DNA of 64,000 nt. Source: Clostridiales bacterium (lineage in GTDB: Bacteria; Bacillota; Clostridia; Christensenellales; Borkfalkiaceae). Shown here in pieces: positions 55,635-62,995 of this stretch (the first letter of the stretch is position 1; every line of letters starts with the position of its first letter). A model generated the notes under the pieces. The model searched no databases. It saw only the letters and a program-made list of their open reading frames with translations, and was not told the origin of the DNA. Position numbers and translations under genes: made by a program. The stretch covers positions 1 to 64,000 of the forward strand of contig SVHK01000002.1 of the NCBI GenBank assembly GCA_015055865.1. Direction: 5' to 3'.

Positions 55635-56801
55635 ATGCGGATAGGTTTATTCGGTGGTTCGTTCGACCCCGTGCATATCGAACACGTCAATCTTGTAAAA
55701 AACGCAATCGATTGCCTTGCACTTGATAAATTGATTGTTTTGCCTGCGCATACTCCGCCTCACAAACGGGGCAAGACTTTGACTTTGGACGAAACGCGTC
55801 TTGAGATGTGCCGTTTGGCGTTTTCAGAGCTTGAAAAAGTGGAAGTAAGCGGTTACGAGCTTGAAAAAGGCGGAGTGAGTTATACTTTTGAAACTTGTCA
55901 ATATTTTCGTTCGCTATATCCCAACGCTCAACTGTTTTGGTTTGTTGGAACGGATATGTTGCGAGATTTTCCTTCTTGGAAAAAACCCGATAAAATTCTT
56001 GAACTGGTAACGCTTGCCGTTTGCGCTCGCGCGGAAAAAGGCGAATGGTTAAAAAAAGAAAAAGAACATTTTTATCGTTTATTTAAAAAAGAGTTTGCTC
56101 TCATTGATTACGAAGGAAAGGAACTTTCTTCTACGAAAATTAGAGTTCTTGCGGCGGCGGGCGAAGATATAAACGAGTTCGTTGGCGAGAAACTTGCTAA
56201 ATACATCAAAGAAAAGGGCTTGTACGAAATTCAAGGCGCGTTTGAAGCTTTGGCTTTAGAAAAAACGAGCCGTAAAGAGCACAGTATTCGCGTTGCTGAG
56301 ATGGCGGTAAAAAGAGCTCCGTCGCTTGGGATTCCCGAACGCTTGGCGATTACGGCTGCGCTCTTTCACGACTGCGCAAAAAACTTAGAACGGTCATCGC
56401 AGTATTTAAAGGGTTTTCAAATTGCTCAAGACGTACCTGCCCCTGTCGTTCATCAATTTGCAGGCGCGTACGTTGCGGAGAACGTATTTGGTGTGGAAAA
56501 CCAAGACGTTTTAAACGCGATACGTTATCATACGAGCGGTAGAGCGAATATGTCGGCTTTGGAAAGGTTGATTTTTCTTTCGGATATGTTGGAAGATGCT
56601 CGCGATTACGACGTCGTAGAAAAATTAAGGGCGCTTTTTTGGGATAAAACGGACGATTTAACCGTTTGTATGGCGGTGGCGTTACAAGAAAGTTTAAGGT
56701 TCTTAAAAGAAAAGAATGTACCCGTGTACGAATTGACCGTACAAGCGGAACAATATTATAATCGATTTATAGGAGAAAAGTATGGTAGAAATTACGAGTA
56801 A
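55635..56801 (+). CDS. nadD: Fused nicotinate-nucleotide adenylyltransferase (NadD) and YqeK HD hydrolase
   Basis: 388 residues with two enzymes in one chain. Residues 1-195: NadD, makes NaAD in NAD synthesis, with GLFGGSFDPVHIEH at the N-terminus and SSTKIRVLAA near 177 (the ISSTxIR motif). Residues 205-385: YqeK-type HD domain (Ap4A hydrolase family), with HSIRVAEMA, ALFHDCAKNLE, PAPVVHQFAGA, YHTSGRANMS and LSDMLEDARD, so all metal ligands are present. In Bacillus the two are separate adjacent genes. The end overlaps rsfS by 20 bases. It contains the reverse-strand GGGGCAGGTACG copy. Confidence 0.94.
   Translation: MRIGLFGGSFDPVHIEHVNLVKNAIDCLALDKLIVLPAHTPPHKRGKTLTLDETRLEMCRLAFSELEKVEVSGYELEKGGVSYTFETCQYFRSLYPNAQLFWFVGTDMLRDFPSWKKPDKILELVTLAVCARAEKGEWLKKEKEHFYRLFKKEFALIDYEGKELSSTKIRVLAAAGEDINEFVGEKLAKYIKEKGLYEIQGAFEALALEKTSRKEHSIRVAEMAVKRAPSLGIPERLAITAALFHDCAKNLERSSQYLKGFQIAQDVPAPVVHQFAGAYVAENVFGVENQDVLNAIRYHTSGRANMSALERLIFLSDMLEDARDYDVVEKLRALFWDKTDDLTVCMAVALQESLRFLKEKNVPVYELTVQAEQYYNRFIGEKYGRNYE
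56432..56443 (-). repeat. 12-base word GGGGCAGGTACG, copy 6 (reverse strand)
   Basis: Exact copy on the - strand, inside the YqeK part of the fusion gene (sense strand read D-V-P-A-P). The only one of six in this orientation. Confidence 0.85.
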
Positions 56802-57153
56802 AGAATTGGCGAATGCGGCGTGTAAAGCATTGGCGGATAAGCGCGGTAGAGATATCGTTACGGTATACGTTCGCGAAAAGACGGCGCTTTGCGATTATTT
56901 CGTTTTGGCAAGCGGAAGCAATCCTTCCCAAATTCGCGCAATGGGGGAAAGAGTGGAAGAATTGATTTCTAAAGAATATAATATCGACCCGACCCGAACG
57001 GAAGGGGTGCGCGACGGTAGATGGGCGGTTATCGATTACGGGGACGTAATCGTGCATATTTTTAACGACGATACCCGTTTGTTTTATCATCTGGAACGCC
57101 TTTGGGGGGACGGGGAAAATCTTGAAAAATACGTTGATCCCGACCAAGATTAA
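56782..57153 (+). CDS. rsfS: Ribosome silencing factor RsfS
   Basis: Binds L14 (rplN in this window) and blocks subunit joining in starvation. 123 residues. Landmarks: KALADKRGRDIVTVYVREKTAL, then CDYFVLASGSNPSQIRA near residue 36, EGVRDGRWAVIDYGDVIVHIF near 74, and YHLERLWGD near 103. SD AGGAG at 56770-56774 inside the fusion gene. Its last four bases overlap the 3' end of a - strand gene (tail to tail). Confidence 0.95.
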   Translation: MVEITSKELANAACKALADKRGRDIVTVYVREKTALCDYFVLASGSNPSQIRAMGERVEELISKEYNIDPTRTEGVRDGRWAVIDYGDVIVHIFNDDTRLFYHLERLWGDGENLEKYVDPDQD

Positions 57154-57491
57154 TCGGATTTAAAGCGGAACTCTTTCGGCTCGGAATAAATCGTTCGGGC
57201 TTTTGGTTTTGCGCGCTTTTTTTCGACGATATAGTAGATAGGCTCTCGCTCTTTGTTTTTAGGAGCGGGAGTTTCTTGTTTTTGTTCTTCCGTTTTTGTT
57301 TTTTCTGCGTTCAGGCTTGCTTGCCAGCCGATTTTTGCAAGCAATAAAAAATGAACGACGATAAAACAAAATAGAAATAAAAATAACGTCAACGCTACGC
57401 CCGTTAAAGCGTTTGAAGTCAAGAGTCCGTCCGCGTTTTTTGTTAAAAGCGAATTGAAGTTTTTTAAATAGAATAACGAGATAAATTCCAT
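57150..57491 (-). CDS. Small single-span membrane protein
   Basis: 113 residues. One strong hydrophobic segment (about residues 28-52, LTGVALTLFLFLFCFIVVHF), then a Lys/Glu/Gln/Pro linker (about 60-85) and a conserved-looking C-terminal PIYYIVEKKRAKPKA with YSEPKEFRFK after it. I do not recognise it, although the C-terminal PIYYIVEKK element looks like a constrained motif. It overlaps rsfS tail to tail by four bases. Sequence upstream (57492-57616) is AT-rich; no promoter was defined. Confidence 0.65.
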   Translation of the reverse strand: MEFISLFYLKNFNSLLTKNADGLLTSNALTGVALTLFLFLFCFIVVHFLLLAKIGWQASLNAEKTKTEEQKQETPAPKNKEREPIYYIVEKKRAKPKARTIYSEPKEFRFKSD

Positions 57492-57616
57492 AGTTGAATT
57501 GTATCACGGTAAAGTTTGTAAAGAACGGTCGATAAAAGAAAATCTTTGCCGAAGTTTGGTGAAAAAATCTTGATTTTTGCAGGGATAGAACGCTAAGATG
57601 AAACATAAAATAAGGT

Positions 57617-58315
57617 ATGAATAGCGTGAAAAAATACTCGTGTTTTATTTTGGCGTTGTGCTGTTTGGTCGTATCAGCTTATACGCTTTGTATCAAAGAC
57701 GTTTCTGTCGGCGTTTCGGCGAATGAAGAATTGCACGTGCTAATCGATGCAGGGCACGGCGGTAGGGACGGTGGAGTAACGGGCGTTACGACGGGCGAAA
57801 AAGAAAGCGACGTAAACTTAAAAATTGCCTTTGCACTAAAATCCGAATTGGACGACGCCGGCTTTAAAGTAACGATGACGAGAACGACGCAGTACGGTTT
57901 GACAGACGGGAGCGGTGCGTGGTCAAAGCAAGCAGATATGCGGATAAGGAAAAAGATTATTCAAGAGAATAATCCGTCGCTCGTAGTGTCCTTACATCAA
58001 AATTTTTATCCGACTAGTTCTTCTCCACGCGGTGCGCAGGTGTTTTATTTAAAAAACGATGAAAAAAGTAAAAAGTTTGCTCTTTGCACGCAAAATTGTT
58101 TGAACGAATTATATTCAAAATACGGAGCGCAATCGAGAGTTGCAATGCCGGCGGAATATTATATATTAAAATGCGCTTCTTCGCCTTCCATTATCGTTGA
58201 GTGTGGGTTTATGTCCAATCCGAAAGACGATGGTTTGTTGGATAGCGAAAGCTTTCGTTTGGCGATAGCGAAAAGTGTTTTTTCGGGGATAACCAGGTAT
58301 TATTCTTTGCGGTGA
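57617..58315 (+). CDS. cwlD: N-acetylmuramoyl-L-alanine amidase, CwlD-like
   Basis: Zinc amidase (Amidase_3) that, in Bacillus, helps make muramic-lactam in spore cortex. 232 residues. N-terminal signal/anchor (about residues 6-27), then catalytic LIDAGHGGRDGG (His), TGEKESDVNL (Glu), LVVSLHQNFY (His) and SIIVECGFMSNP (Glu). The ATG at 57617 has AAGG only one base upstream, whereas a GTG at 57626 (MKKYS) has it ten bases upstream, so the true start may be GTG 57626. CATAAAAT at 57604-57611 resembles a sigma-E -10, but no good -35 was found. Confidence 0.92.
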   Translation: MNSVKKYSCFILALCCLVVSAYTLCIKDVSVGVSANEELHVLIDAGHGGRDGGVTGVTTGEKESDVNLKIAFALKSELDDAGFKVTMTRTTQYGLTDGSGAWSKQADMRIRKKIIQENNPSLVVSLHQNFYPTSSSPRGAQVFYLKNDEKSKKFALCTQNCLNELYSKYGAQSRVAMPAEYYILKCASSPSIIVECGFMSNPKDDGLLDSESFRLAIAKSVFSGITRYYSLR

Positions 58316-58365
58316 TAAAAAAATAATGAAAATGACGAAAATGACGACGAAAGCTTTGCAATCGC

Positions 58366-58394
58366 TTGTCATTTTTTTCTCTTTATGTTATAAT
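58366..58394 (+). promoter_or_regulatory. Promoter for the mrnC-rlmB-sigH group
   Basis: TTGTCA at 58366-58371, 17-base spacer, TATAAT at 58389-58394 with TGT extended -10. Confidence 0.82.
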
Positions 58395-58425
58395 GTAGAT
58401 TGAGATAAAACGTAACGGAAGTGGA

Positions 58426-58875
58426 ATGGAAATGCTTTTGCAGGGCGAAAATTTAACTAAAGAGCAAGCGAAACGTACGAACCCCGTAACCCTTGCGTTC
58501 GTAGGCGACGCAGTTTACGCTTTATACGTGAGAGAACGGCTCGTGAAATCAAATGCGGGAAAGGTGGGCGATTATCAACGCTCGTCAGCGAAAATTCTTT
58601 CGGCGCGTGGTCAAAGCGAGTTTTTAGCGGAAATAGAAGAGTTGTTTACGGAAGAAGAAAAAGAAATTTTTCTTCGCGGTAGAAACGCTAAAAAAGCGAC
58701 GAAAAGTAAAAACGCAAGTCCGGCGGAGTACAACCGTTCGACGGGATTAGAGTCGGTTATTGGCTTTTTATATTTAACGGGCGACGTAAAGAGAATAGAA
58801 GAACTATTGTCTGCGTTAGACGATGAAAAGTTCCAAACTATTTGCCAAGCGAGCGCTTTTAAGCCTTCGCATTAA
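58426..58875 (+). CDS. mrnC: Mini-ribonuclease III
   Basis: Matures 23S rRNA; an RNase III catalytic domain without the double-stranded-RNA-binding domain. 149 residues, normal for the family. Landmarks: NPVTLAFVGDAVYALYVRE (the Asp-containing helix), KILSARGQSEFL, RGRNAKKATKSKNASPAEY and STGLESVIGFLYLTG with the Glu of the active site. SD GGAAG. The gene order mrnC-rlmB-sigH follows B. subtilis, without yacP. Confidence 0.93.
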   Translation: MEMLLQGENLTKEQAKRTNPVTLAFVGDAVYALYVRERLVKSNAGKVGDYQRSSAKILSARGQSEFLAEIEELFTEEEKEIFLRGRNAKKATKSKNASPAEYNRSTGLESVIGFLYLTGDVKRIEELLSALDDEKFQTICQASAFKPSH

Positions 58876-58913
58876 ACGTTTAAGCGATAGAAATATTAGA
58901 AAGGAAGTTGATT

Positions 58914-59636
58914 ATGAAAACGGAAGGAAGAAACGCAGTCGGAGAACTTTTAAAAACGGGCAAAAATATCGATAAGCTTTTAATTGAAAAGGGAGCGCAA
59001 GGTTCGCTTTCCATTTTATTTGCGCAAGCGAGAAGAAAAAATATCCGCGTGCAGTTCGTTGATAAGCTCGTTTTGGATAAGGAAAGCGTAACAGGTCGGC
59101 ATCAAGGCGTCATTGCATTTACGACCGATTACGAATATTACGAGCTTGAAGATATAATCGGGGAAAAGAAAAGCGAAAAGGGCGGGTTTATTATTCTTTG
59201 CGACGGTATTGAAGACGTGCATAATCTTGGTAGCATTATAAGAGTCGCGGAGTGCTCGGGCGCGGACGGCGTGGTAATTCCTAAAACGGGTAGCGCTTCC
59301 GTAACGGAAAGCGTAATCCGTATTTCGGCTGGCGCGGCGGAGCATATGAAGGTGGCTAAGGTCGCAAATTTAAATCAAACGATTGAGTTTTTACAAAAGA
59401 ACGGGTATTGGATTTACGCGCTTGAAGCTGGTGGAGAAGATATTTATAAAGAAAACTTTTCAGGAAACGTTGCGCTCGTTGTGGGCGGAGAAGATAGCGG
59501 GGTTAAACGTTTAACGAAAGAAAAATGCGATAAAGTTTTATCTATACCCTTGCAGGGCAAAGTCAATTCTTTAAACGCGTCGGTTGCGTTGGGTATTGCG
59601 GCTTATGAAGTCGTTAGAAACCGTATAAAAGGTTGA
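58914..59636 (+). CDS. rlmB: 23S rRNA (guanosine-2'-O-)-methyltransferase, RlmB/TrmH family
   Basis: SPOUT methyltransferase, 240 residues from ATG 58914 with AAGGAA seven bases upstream (TTG 58908 rejected). N-terminal substrate-binding domain (GRNAVGELLKTGKNIDKLL). The SPOUT knot has DGIEDVHNLGSIIRVAECSG near residue 97, VVGGEDSGV near 188, and SIPLQGKVNSLNASVALGI near 210, all typical of motifs 1-3. The exact target base is inferred from family and position. Confidence 0.93.
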   Translation: MKTEGRNAVGELLKTGKNIDKLLIEKGAQGSLSILFAQARRKNIRVQFVDKLVLDKESVTGRHQGVIAFTTDYEYYELEDIIGEKKSEKGGFIILCDGIEDVHNLGSIIRVAECSGADGVVIPKTGSASVTESVIRISAGAAEHMKVAKVANLNQTIEFLQKNGYWIYALEAGGEDIYKENFSGNVALVVGGEDSGVKRLTKEKCDKVLSIPLQGKVNSLNASVALGIAAYEVVRNRIKG

Positions 59637-59643
59637 TGAAAAG

Positions 59644-60225
59644 ATGAACGTGGATATTAAAGACGAGATATTGGTCGAAAAAGCTCGCAATGGAGATAAT
59701 CGCGCGATGGACGAATTGTTGCTTCGGTACGTTGGAGTAGTTCGCAGTAAAGCGCGGAGATTTTTTCTTGTGGGCGGTGAAACGGAAGACCTTATTCAAG
59801 AAGGAATGATAGGCTTGTACCACGCAATTAACGATTATAAAACGGAAGGCGAAAATTTAAGTTTTAAAAATTTTGCTTATCTTTGCGTAACAAGACGGAT
59901 TATCGACGCGGTTAAATCGTCCGCGCGCAAAAAAAATACGCCGTTGAACAGTTACGTTTCTTTGCTGGACGCGGACGAAATGGCCGTGTCGCAAGGCCCG
60001 GAAGACGAATTGATTCGCAACGAAGATAAACGCGAATTTTATCAAAAAATAAGCAAACAATTATCCGATTTCGAATTTCGCGTAACCGTAATGTATATAG
60101 AAGGGATGAGTTGTTTAGAAATTTGCGAAAGTACGGGTAAATCGGAGAAAAGCGTGGACAACGCAATTCAACGCGGTAAGAAAAAACTGCAAAATATTCT
60201 TGGCTTAAACAATCAAGGCAAGTAA
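59644..60225 (+). CDS. sigH: RNA polymerase sigma-H factor
   Basis: Early stationary-phase and sporulation sigma factor (Spo0H). 193 residues. Region 2: AMDELLLRYVGVVRSKARRFF, GETEDLIQEGMIGLYHAINDY and FKNFAYLCVTRRIIDAVKS. Region 4: LSDFEFRVTVMYIEGMSC and KSEKSVDNAIQRGKKKL. Position after mrnC-rlmB is the same as in B. subtilis; the usual yacP gene between them is missing. Seven bases after the rlmB stop. Controls entry to sporulation, in line with yabP, yabQ and cwlD here. Confidence 0.95.
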   Translation: MNVDIKDEILVEKARNGDNRAMDELLLRYVGVVRSKARRFFLVGGETEDLIQEGMIGLYHAINDYKTEGENLSFKNFAYLCVTRRIIDAVKSSARKKNTPLNSYVSLLDADEMAVSQGPEDELIRNEDKREFYQKISKQLSDFEFRVTVMYIEGMSCLEICESTGKSEKSVDNAIQRGKKKLQNILGLNNQGK

Positions 60226-60240
60226 GAAAAGGAGAGAGAA

Positions 60241-61938
60241 ATGGCGTATTTGGCGTTATACCGTATGTTCAGACCGACCACACTCGACGACGTGGTGCGC
60301 CAAGAACATATCGTAACCATTTTGAAAAACCAAATAGAAACGGGCAGAGTGGGGCATGCATATTTATTTTGCGGACCGCGCGGAACGGGTAAGACGAGTA
60401 TTGCGAAAATTTTTGCGTCGGCGATTAATTGCGAAAATCCCGTAAACGGTTCGCCTTGTGGGAAATGTAGCGCTTGCAAGAGCCTTTCCGACCCCTCGAA
60501 TTTGGATATTTCGGAAATCGACGCGGCGTCTAATAACGGCGTTGATGAAATGCGTGATTTGCGAGAAAAAGTGCAATATCCGCCCGTTGCAGGAAAATAT
60601 AAGGTGTATATCATCGACGAAGCGCATATGCTTTCGCAAAACGCTTTCAACGCGCTTTTAAAGACGTTGGAAGAACCGCCGGCGCACGCCGTATTTATTT
60701 TGGCGACGACGGAATCGCAAAAAATTCCCGCGACGATTCTTTCAAGATGTATGCGTTTTGATTTTAAACTGATTCCGCAAGCCGACCTTGAACTTCGCTT
60801 AAAGAAAGTTTTAACGACGATTGGTAAAAAATACGAGGAAGAAGCGGTTTCAGCAATCGCGCGTGCAGGTGCAGGGAGCGTGAGAGATATGCTTTCACTT
60901 GCCGATACTTGCGTTTCTTATTCGGGGGATAAAGTAACTTACGAAGCGGTTAGTGCGGTGCTTGGTAAAGCGGATTTCAGAACGGTAACTTCGCTTTGTT
61001 CCGCTATACTTTTAGGTCAAGTTGGCGAAGCGTTAGAACGTACGGAAGGCGTGCTTTCCACAGGCAAAAACGTCGGCGCACTTTTGGTGGATATTTTGGG
61101 TTTTTTAAACGATTGCGCAGTAGTAAAAACTTGTCGCGACGCGCAAAATATTTTAGCGATGCCCAAAGAAACTTATCAGGAGATAGCGAAAATTTCTCGT
61201 GAAATAGACGGGCACCGTTTGTTGCGTACGACGGAAATTTTCGTAACGCTTGAAAACGATTTGCGGTATTCTGCATCGCCGAGAGTGTTGTTGGAGTCGG
61301 CTGTTTTAAAGGCGAGTATGCCACAAACGGATTACGATATAGAGTCCTTGCTTGCCCGAATTTCGGCGTTGGAGAAGAAACTTGAAAACGGAGTAACGAT
61401 TACGAAAACGGTAAGCGTGGAAACAACGTCGGATTCGCCGAATAAAAAAGAAACGGAAGAACGGGCAAACGAGCCGATTTACGACGCGCCGTTGATGGAC
61501 GAACCGCCTGCTGAGTTTGGCGGATATTACGAAGAACCGACGCCGATAAAGATAGAAGAAAAGAAAGTGGAAGAACCGGTTGCGCCGGTAAAACCGGTCG
61601 TTAAAAAGGCGGTTGCGGGCGATGCGAAATCTACTTACGGTACGTTTTTACGCGCGCTTAGAAGAAATAGTAAAAACGGCGTTTTATTTACGATTTGTAC
61701 CGATTTGGATTATTTGTACGAGGACGACTCGTTCGTTTTGATTACGGAAAGCGAGTCGATATATCGTTCGCTTACCAAACCCGAACATTATCAAATAATA
61801 GAGCAGACGTTCGAATCAATCGGAATAAATCAAGACGGTTTTGCCATTCGTCAGCGTGGTAAAAAGTCTGACGATTTTAATAAGGGAGTCGAAGAACTTA
61901 AACAAAAATTTGCCGGTGTAAAAATCGACGTAAAATAA
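60241..61938 (+). CDS. dnaX: DNA polymerase III subunit gamma/tau
   Basis: Clamp-loader ATPase. 565 residues. Walker A is CGPRGTGKTSIAKIF near residue 43, the zinc site lies in CGKCSACKSL, Walker B is VYIIDEAHMLSQNAF, and the sensor is ILSRCMRFDFK. Domain III to about residue 370; a variable acidic Pro/Glu-rich linker (about 400-460); and a C-terminal tau-like domain from GTFLRALRRNSKNG. SD AAAGGAGAG. The dnaX-ybaB-recR order is nearly universal. Confidence 0.96.
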   Translation: MAYLALYRMFRPTTLDDVVRQEHIVTILKNQIETGRVGHAYLFCGPRGTGKTSIAKIFASAINCENPVNGSPCGKCSACKSLSDPSNLDISEIDAASNNGVDEMRDLREKVQYPPVAGKYKVYIIDEAHMLSQNAFNALLKTLEEPPAHAVFILATTESQKIPATILSRCMRFDFKLIPQADLELRLKKVLTTIGKKYEEEAVSAIARAGAGSVRDMLSLADTCVSYSGDKVTYEAVSAVLGKADFRTVTSLCSAILLGQVGEALERTEGVLSTGKNVGALLVDILGFLNDCAVVKTCRDAQNILAMPKETYQEIAKISREIDGHRLLRTTEIFVTLENDLRYSASPRVLLESAVLKASMPQTDYDIESLLARISALEKKLENGVTITKTVSVETTSDSPNKKETEERANEPIYDAPLMDEPPAEFGGYYEEPTPIKIEEKKVEEPVAPVKPVVKKAVAGDAKSTYGTFLRALRRNSKNGVLFTICTDLDYLYEDDSFVLITESESIYRSLTKPEHYQIIEQTFESIGINQDGFAIRQRGKKSDDFNKGVEELKQKFAGVKIDVK

Positions 61939-61957
61939 GAAATAAGGAGAAAAAAAT

Positions 61958-62290
61958 ATGGCAGGATTTAAAGGGAATAACGGCGGAATGCAAAACTTGA
62001 TGATGCAAGCAAAGAAGATGCAGGAAGAAATGGAAAAGACGGCGGCTTTGCTTGACGATTGGGAAGTCGTTGGAACGTCGGCTGGCGAGGCAGTCGTCGT
62101 ATATATGAACGCGAAAAAGATTATAAACGGTATTGAATTGGACGAAAGTATCGTAGACCCTACGGACGTAGAAATGCTTGAAGACCTTATTATGGCGGCG
62201 ATTAACGACGGTTACGCAAAAGCGGATAAGGTTTACGAAGAAAAGATGGGGCAATACGGCAATATGGGTTCGCTCGGCGGTTTGCTCTAA
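61958..62290 (+). CDS. Nucleoid-associated protein, YbaB/EbfC family
   Basis: Small dimeric DNA-binding protein. 110 residues. N-terminal Gly/Asn/Met-rich segment, then QNLMMQAKKMQEEMEKTAA, the family core VVGTSAGEAVVVYMNAKK, VDPTDVEMLEDLIMAAINDG near residue 65 and a C-terminal Gly/Met-rich tail. SD AAGGAG at 61944-61949. It lies between dnaX and recR as usual. Confidence 0.95.
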   Translation: MAGFKGNNGGMQNLMMQAKKMQEEMEKTAALLDDWEVVGTSAGEAVVVYMNAKKIINGIELDESIVDPTDVEMLEDLIMAAINDGYAKADKVYEEKMGQYGNMGSLGGLL

Positions 62291-62300
62291 ATAAAAATTG

Positions 62301-62327
62301 AGCCGATTCGGTAAATCGAGTCGGTTG
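62301..62327 (+). other. Hairpin between ybaB and recR
   Basis: An imperfect 8-bp stem (CCGATTCG with CGAGTCGG, one G-T pair) within the 48-base gap. No T-run follows, so read-through into recR is expected. Confidence 0.4.
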
Positions 62328-62338
62328 AAAAGGTAATT

Positions 62339-62932
62339 ATGGAAATTTTTATTGAACCTATCGGAAAACTGATTAACGAGTTTTCCAAGCTCCCCGGTGT
62401 GGGAAAAAAGACCGCACAACGTTACGCGTATAAAATTATCGATATGTCGGAGTCGGACGCAAGAGCTTTTGCGGACGCGATTATCGGCGTAAAACGCAAG
62501 GTGAAATATTGTAGTATATGCGGTAATTTCACGGAAAAGGAAACGTGTGAAATTTGTTCGACGAGAGAAACGGACGTAATTTGCGTGGTGAAAGAGCCTA
62601 AAGACGTTGTCGCGATAGAAAAATTGCACGAATTTAAAGGGGTTTATCACGTTCTCCACGGCGTTATTGACCCAATGGACGGCATAGGTCCAAACGATAT
62701 TCGAATTCGTGAACTGCTTGCTCGTTTGAACGACGGGAAGGTAAAAGAAGTAATCGTAGCCACCAACCCCGACGTTTCGGGGGACGCGACGGCGATGTAT
62801 TTGGCTCGGCTTATTAAGCCGTTAGGCATTAGCGTAACCCGTCTTGCGCACGGTATTCCCGTTGGTTCTGAGATTGAATATACCGACGACGTAACGCTTA
62901 CGCGTGCGTTTGTAGAACGCAATCAATTATAA
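62339..62932 (+). CDS. recR: Recombination mediator RecR
   Basis: Acts with RecF and RecO to load RecA on gaps. 197 residues. HhH motif FSKLPGVGKKTAQRYAYKI near residue 16, Cys4 zinc finger (CSICGNFT, CEIC), Toprim domain ICVVKEPKDVVAIE, VATNPDVSGDATAMYL, and RLAHGIPVGSEIEYTD. Length normal. SD AAAGG at 62329-62333. Confidence 0.96.
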   Translation: MEIFIEPIGKLINEFSKLPGVGKKTAQRYAYKIIDMSESDARAFADAIIGVKRKVKYCSICGNFTEKETCEICSTRETDVICVVKEPKDVVAIEKLHEFKGVYHVLHGVIDPMDGIGPNDIRIRELLARLNDGKVKEVIVATNPDVSGDATAMYLARLIKPLGISVTRLAHGIPVGSEIEYTDDVTLTRAFVERNQL

Positions 62933-62948
62933 AAAAGGAATTAAAATA

Positions 62949-62983
62949 AAAAAACTCCGCGTTTTTGTAAACGCGGAGTTTTT
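62949..62983. terminator. Bidirectional terminator between recR and the last gene
   Basis: 15-bp stem (62950-62964 with 62969-62983), loop TTGT, A-run before and T-run after; between convergent genes. Confidence 0.92.
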
Positions 62984-62995
62984 CGTTATTGTCGT

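Noticed and set aside
57584-57611. Sigma-E promoter before cwlD
   Set aside because: CATAAAAT is a fair -10, but the -35 position (GATAGA) is poor and the start codon is ambiguous, so it was not listed as a feature.
61441-61452. Programmed frameshift site in dnaX (run of six A then G)
   Set aside because: The zero-frame codons are AAT AAA AAA GAA, not the A-AAA-AAG phase used in E. coli, and no long A-run for transcriptional slippage is present.
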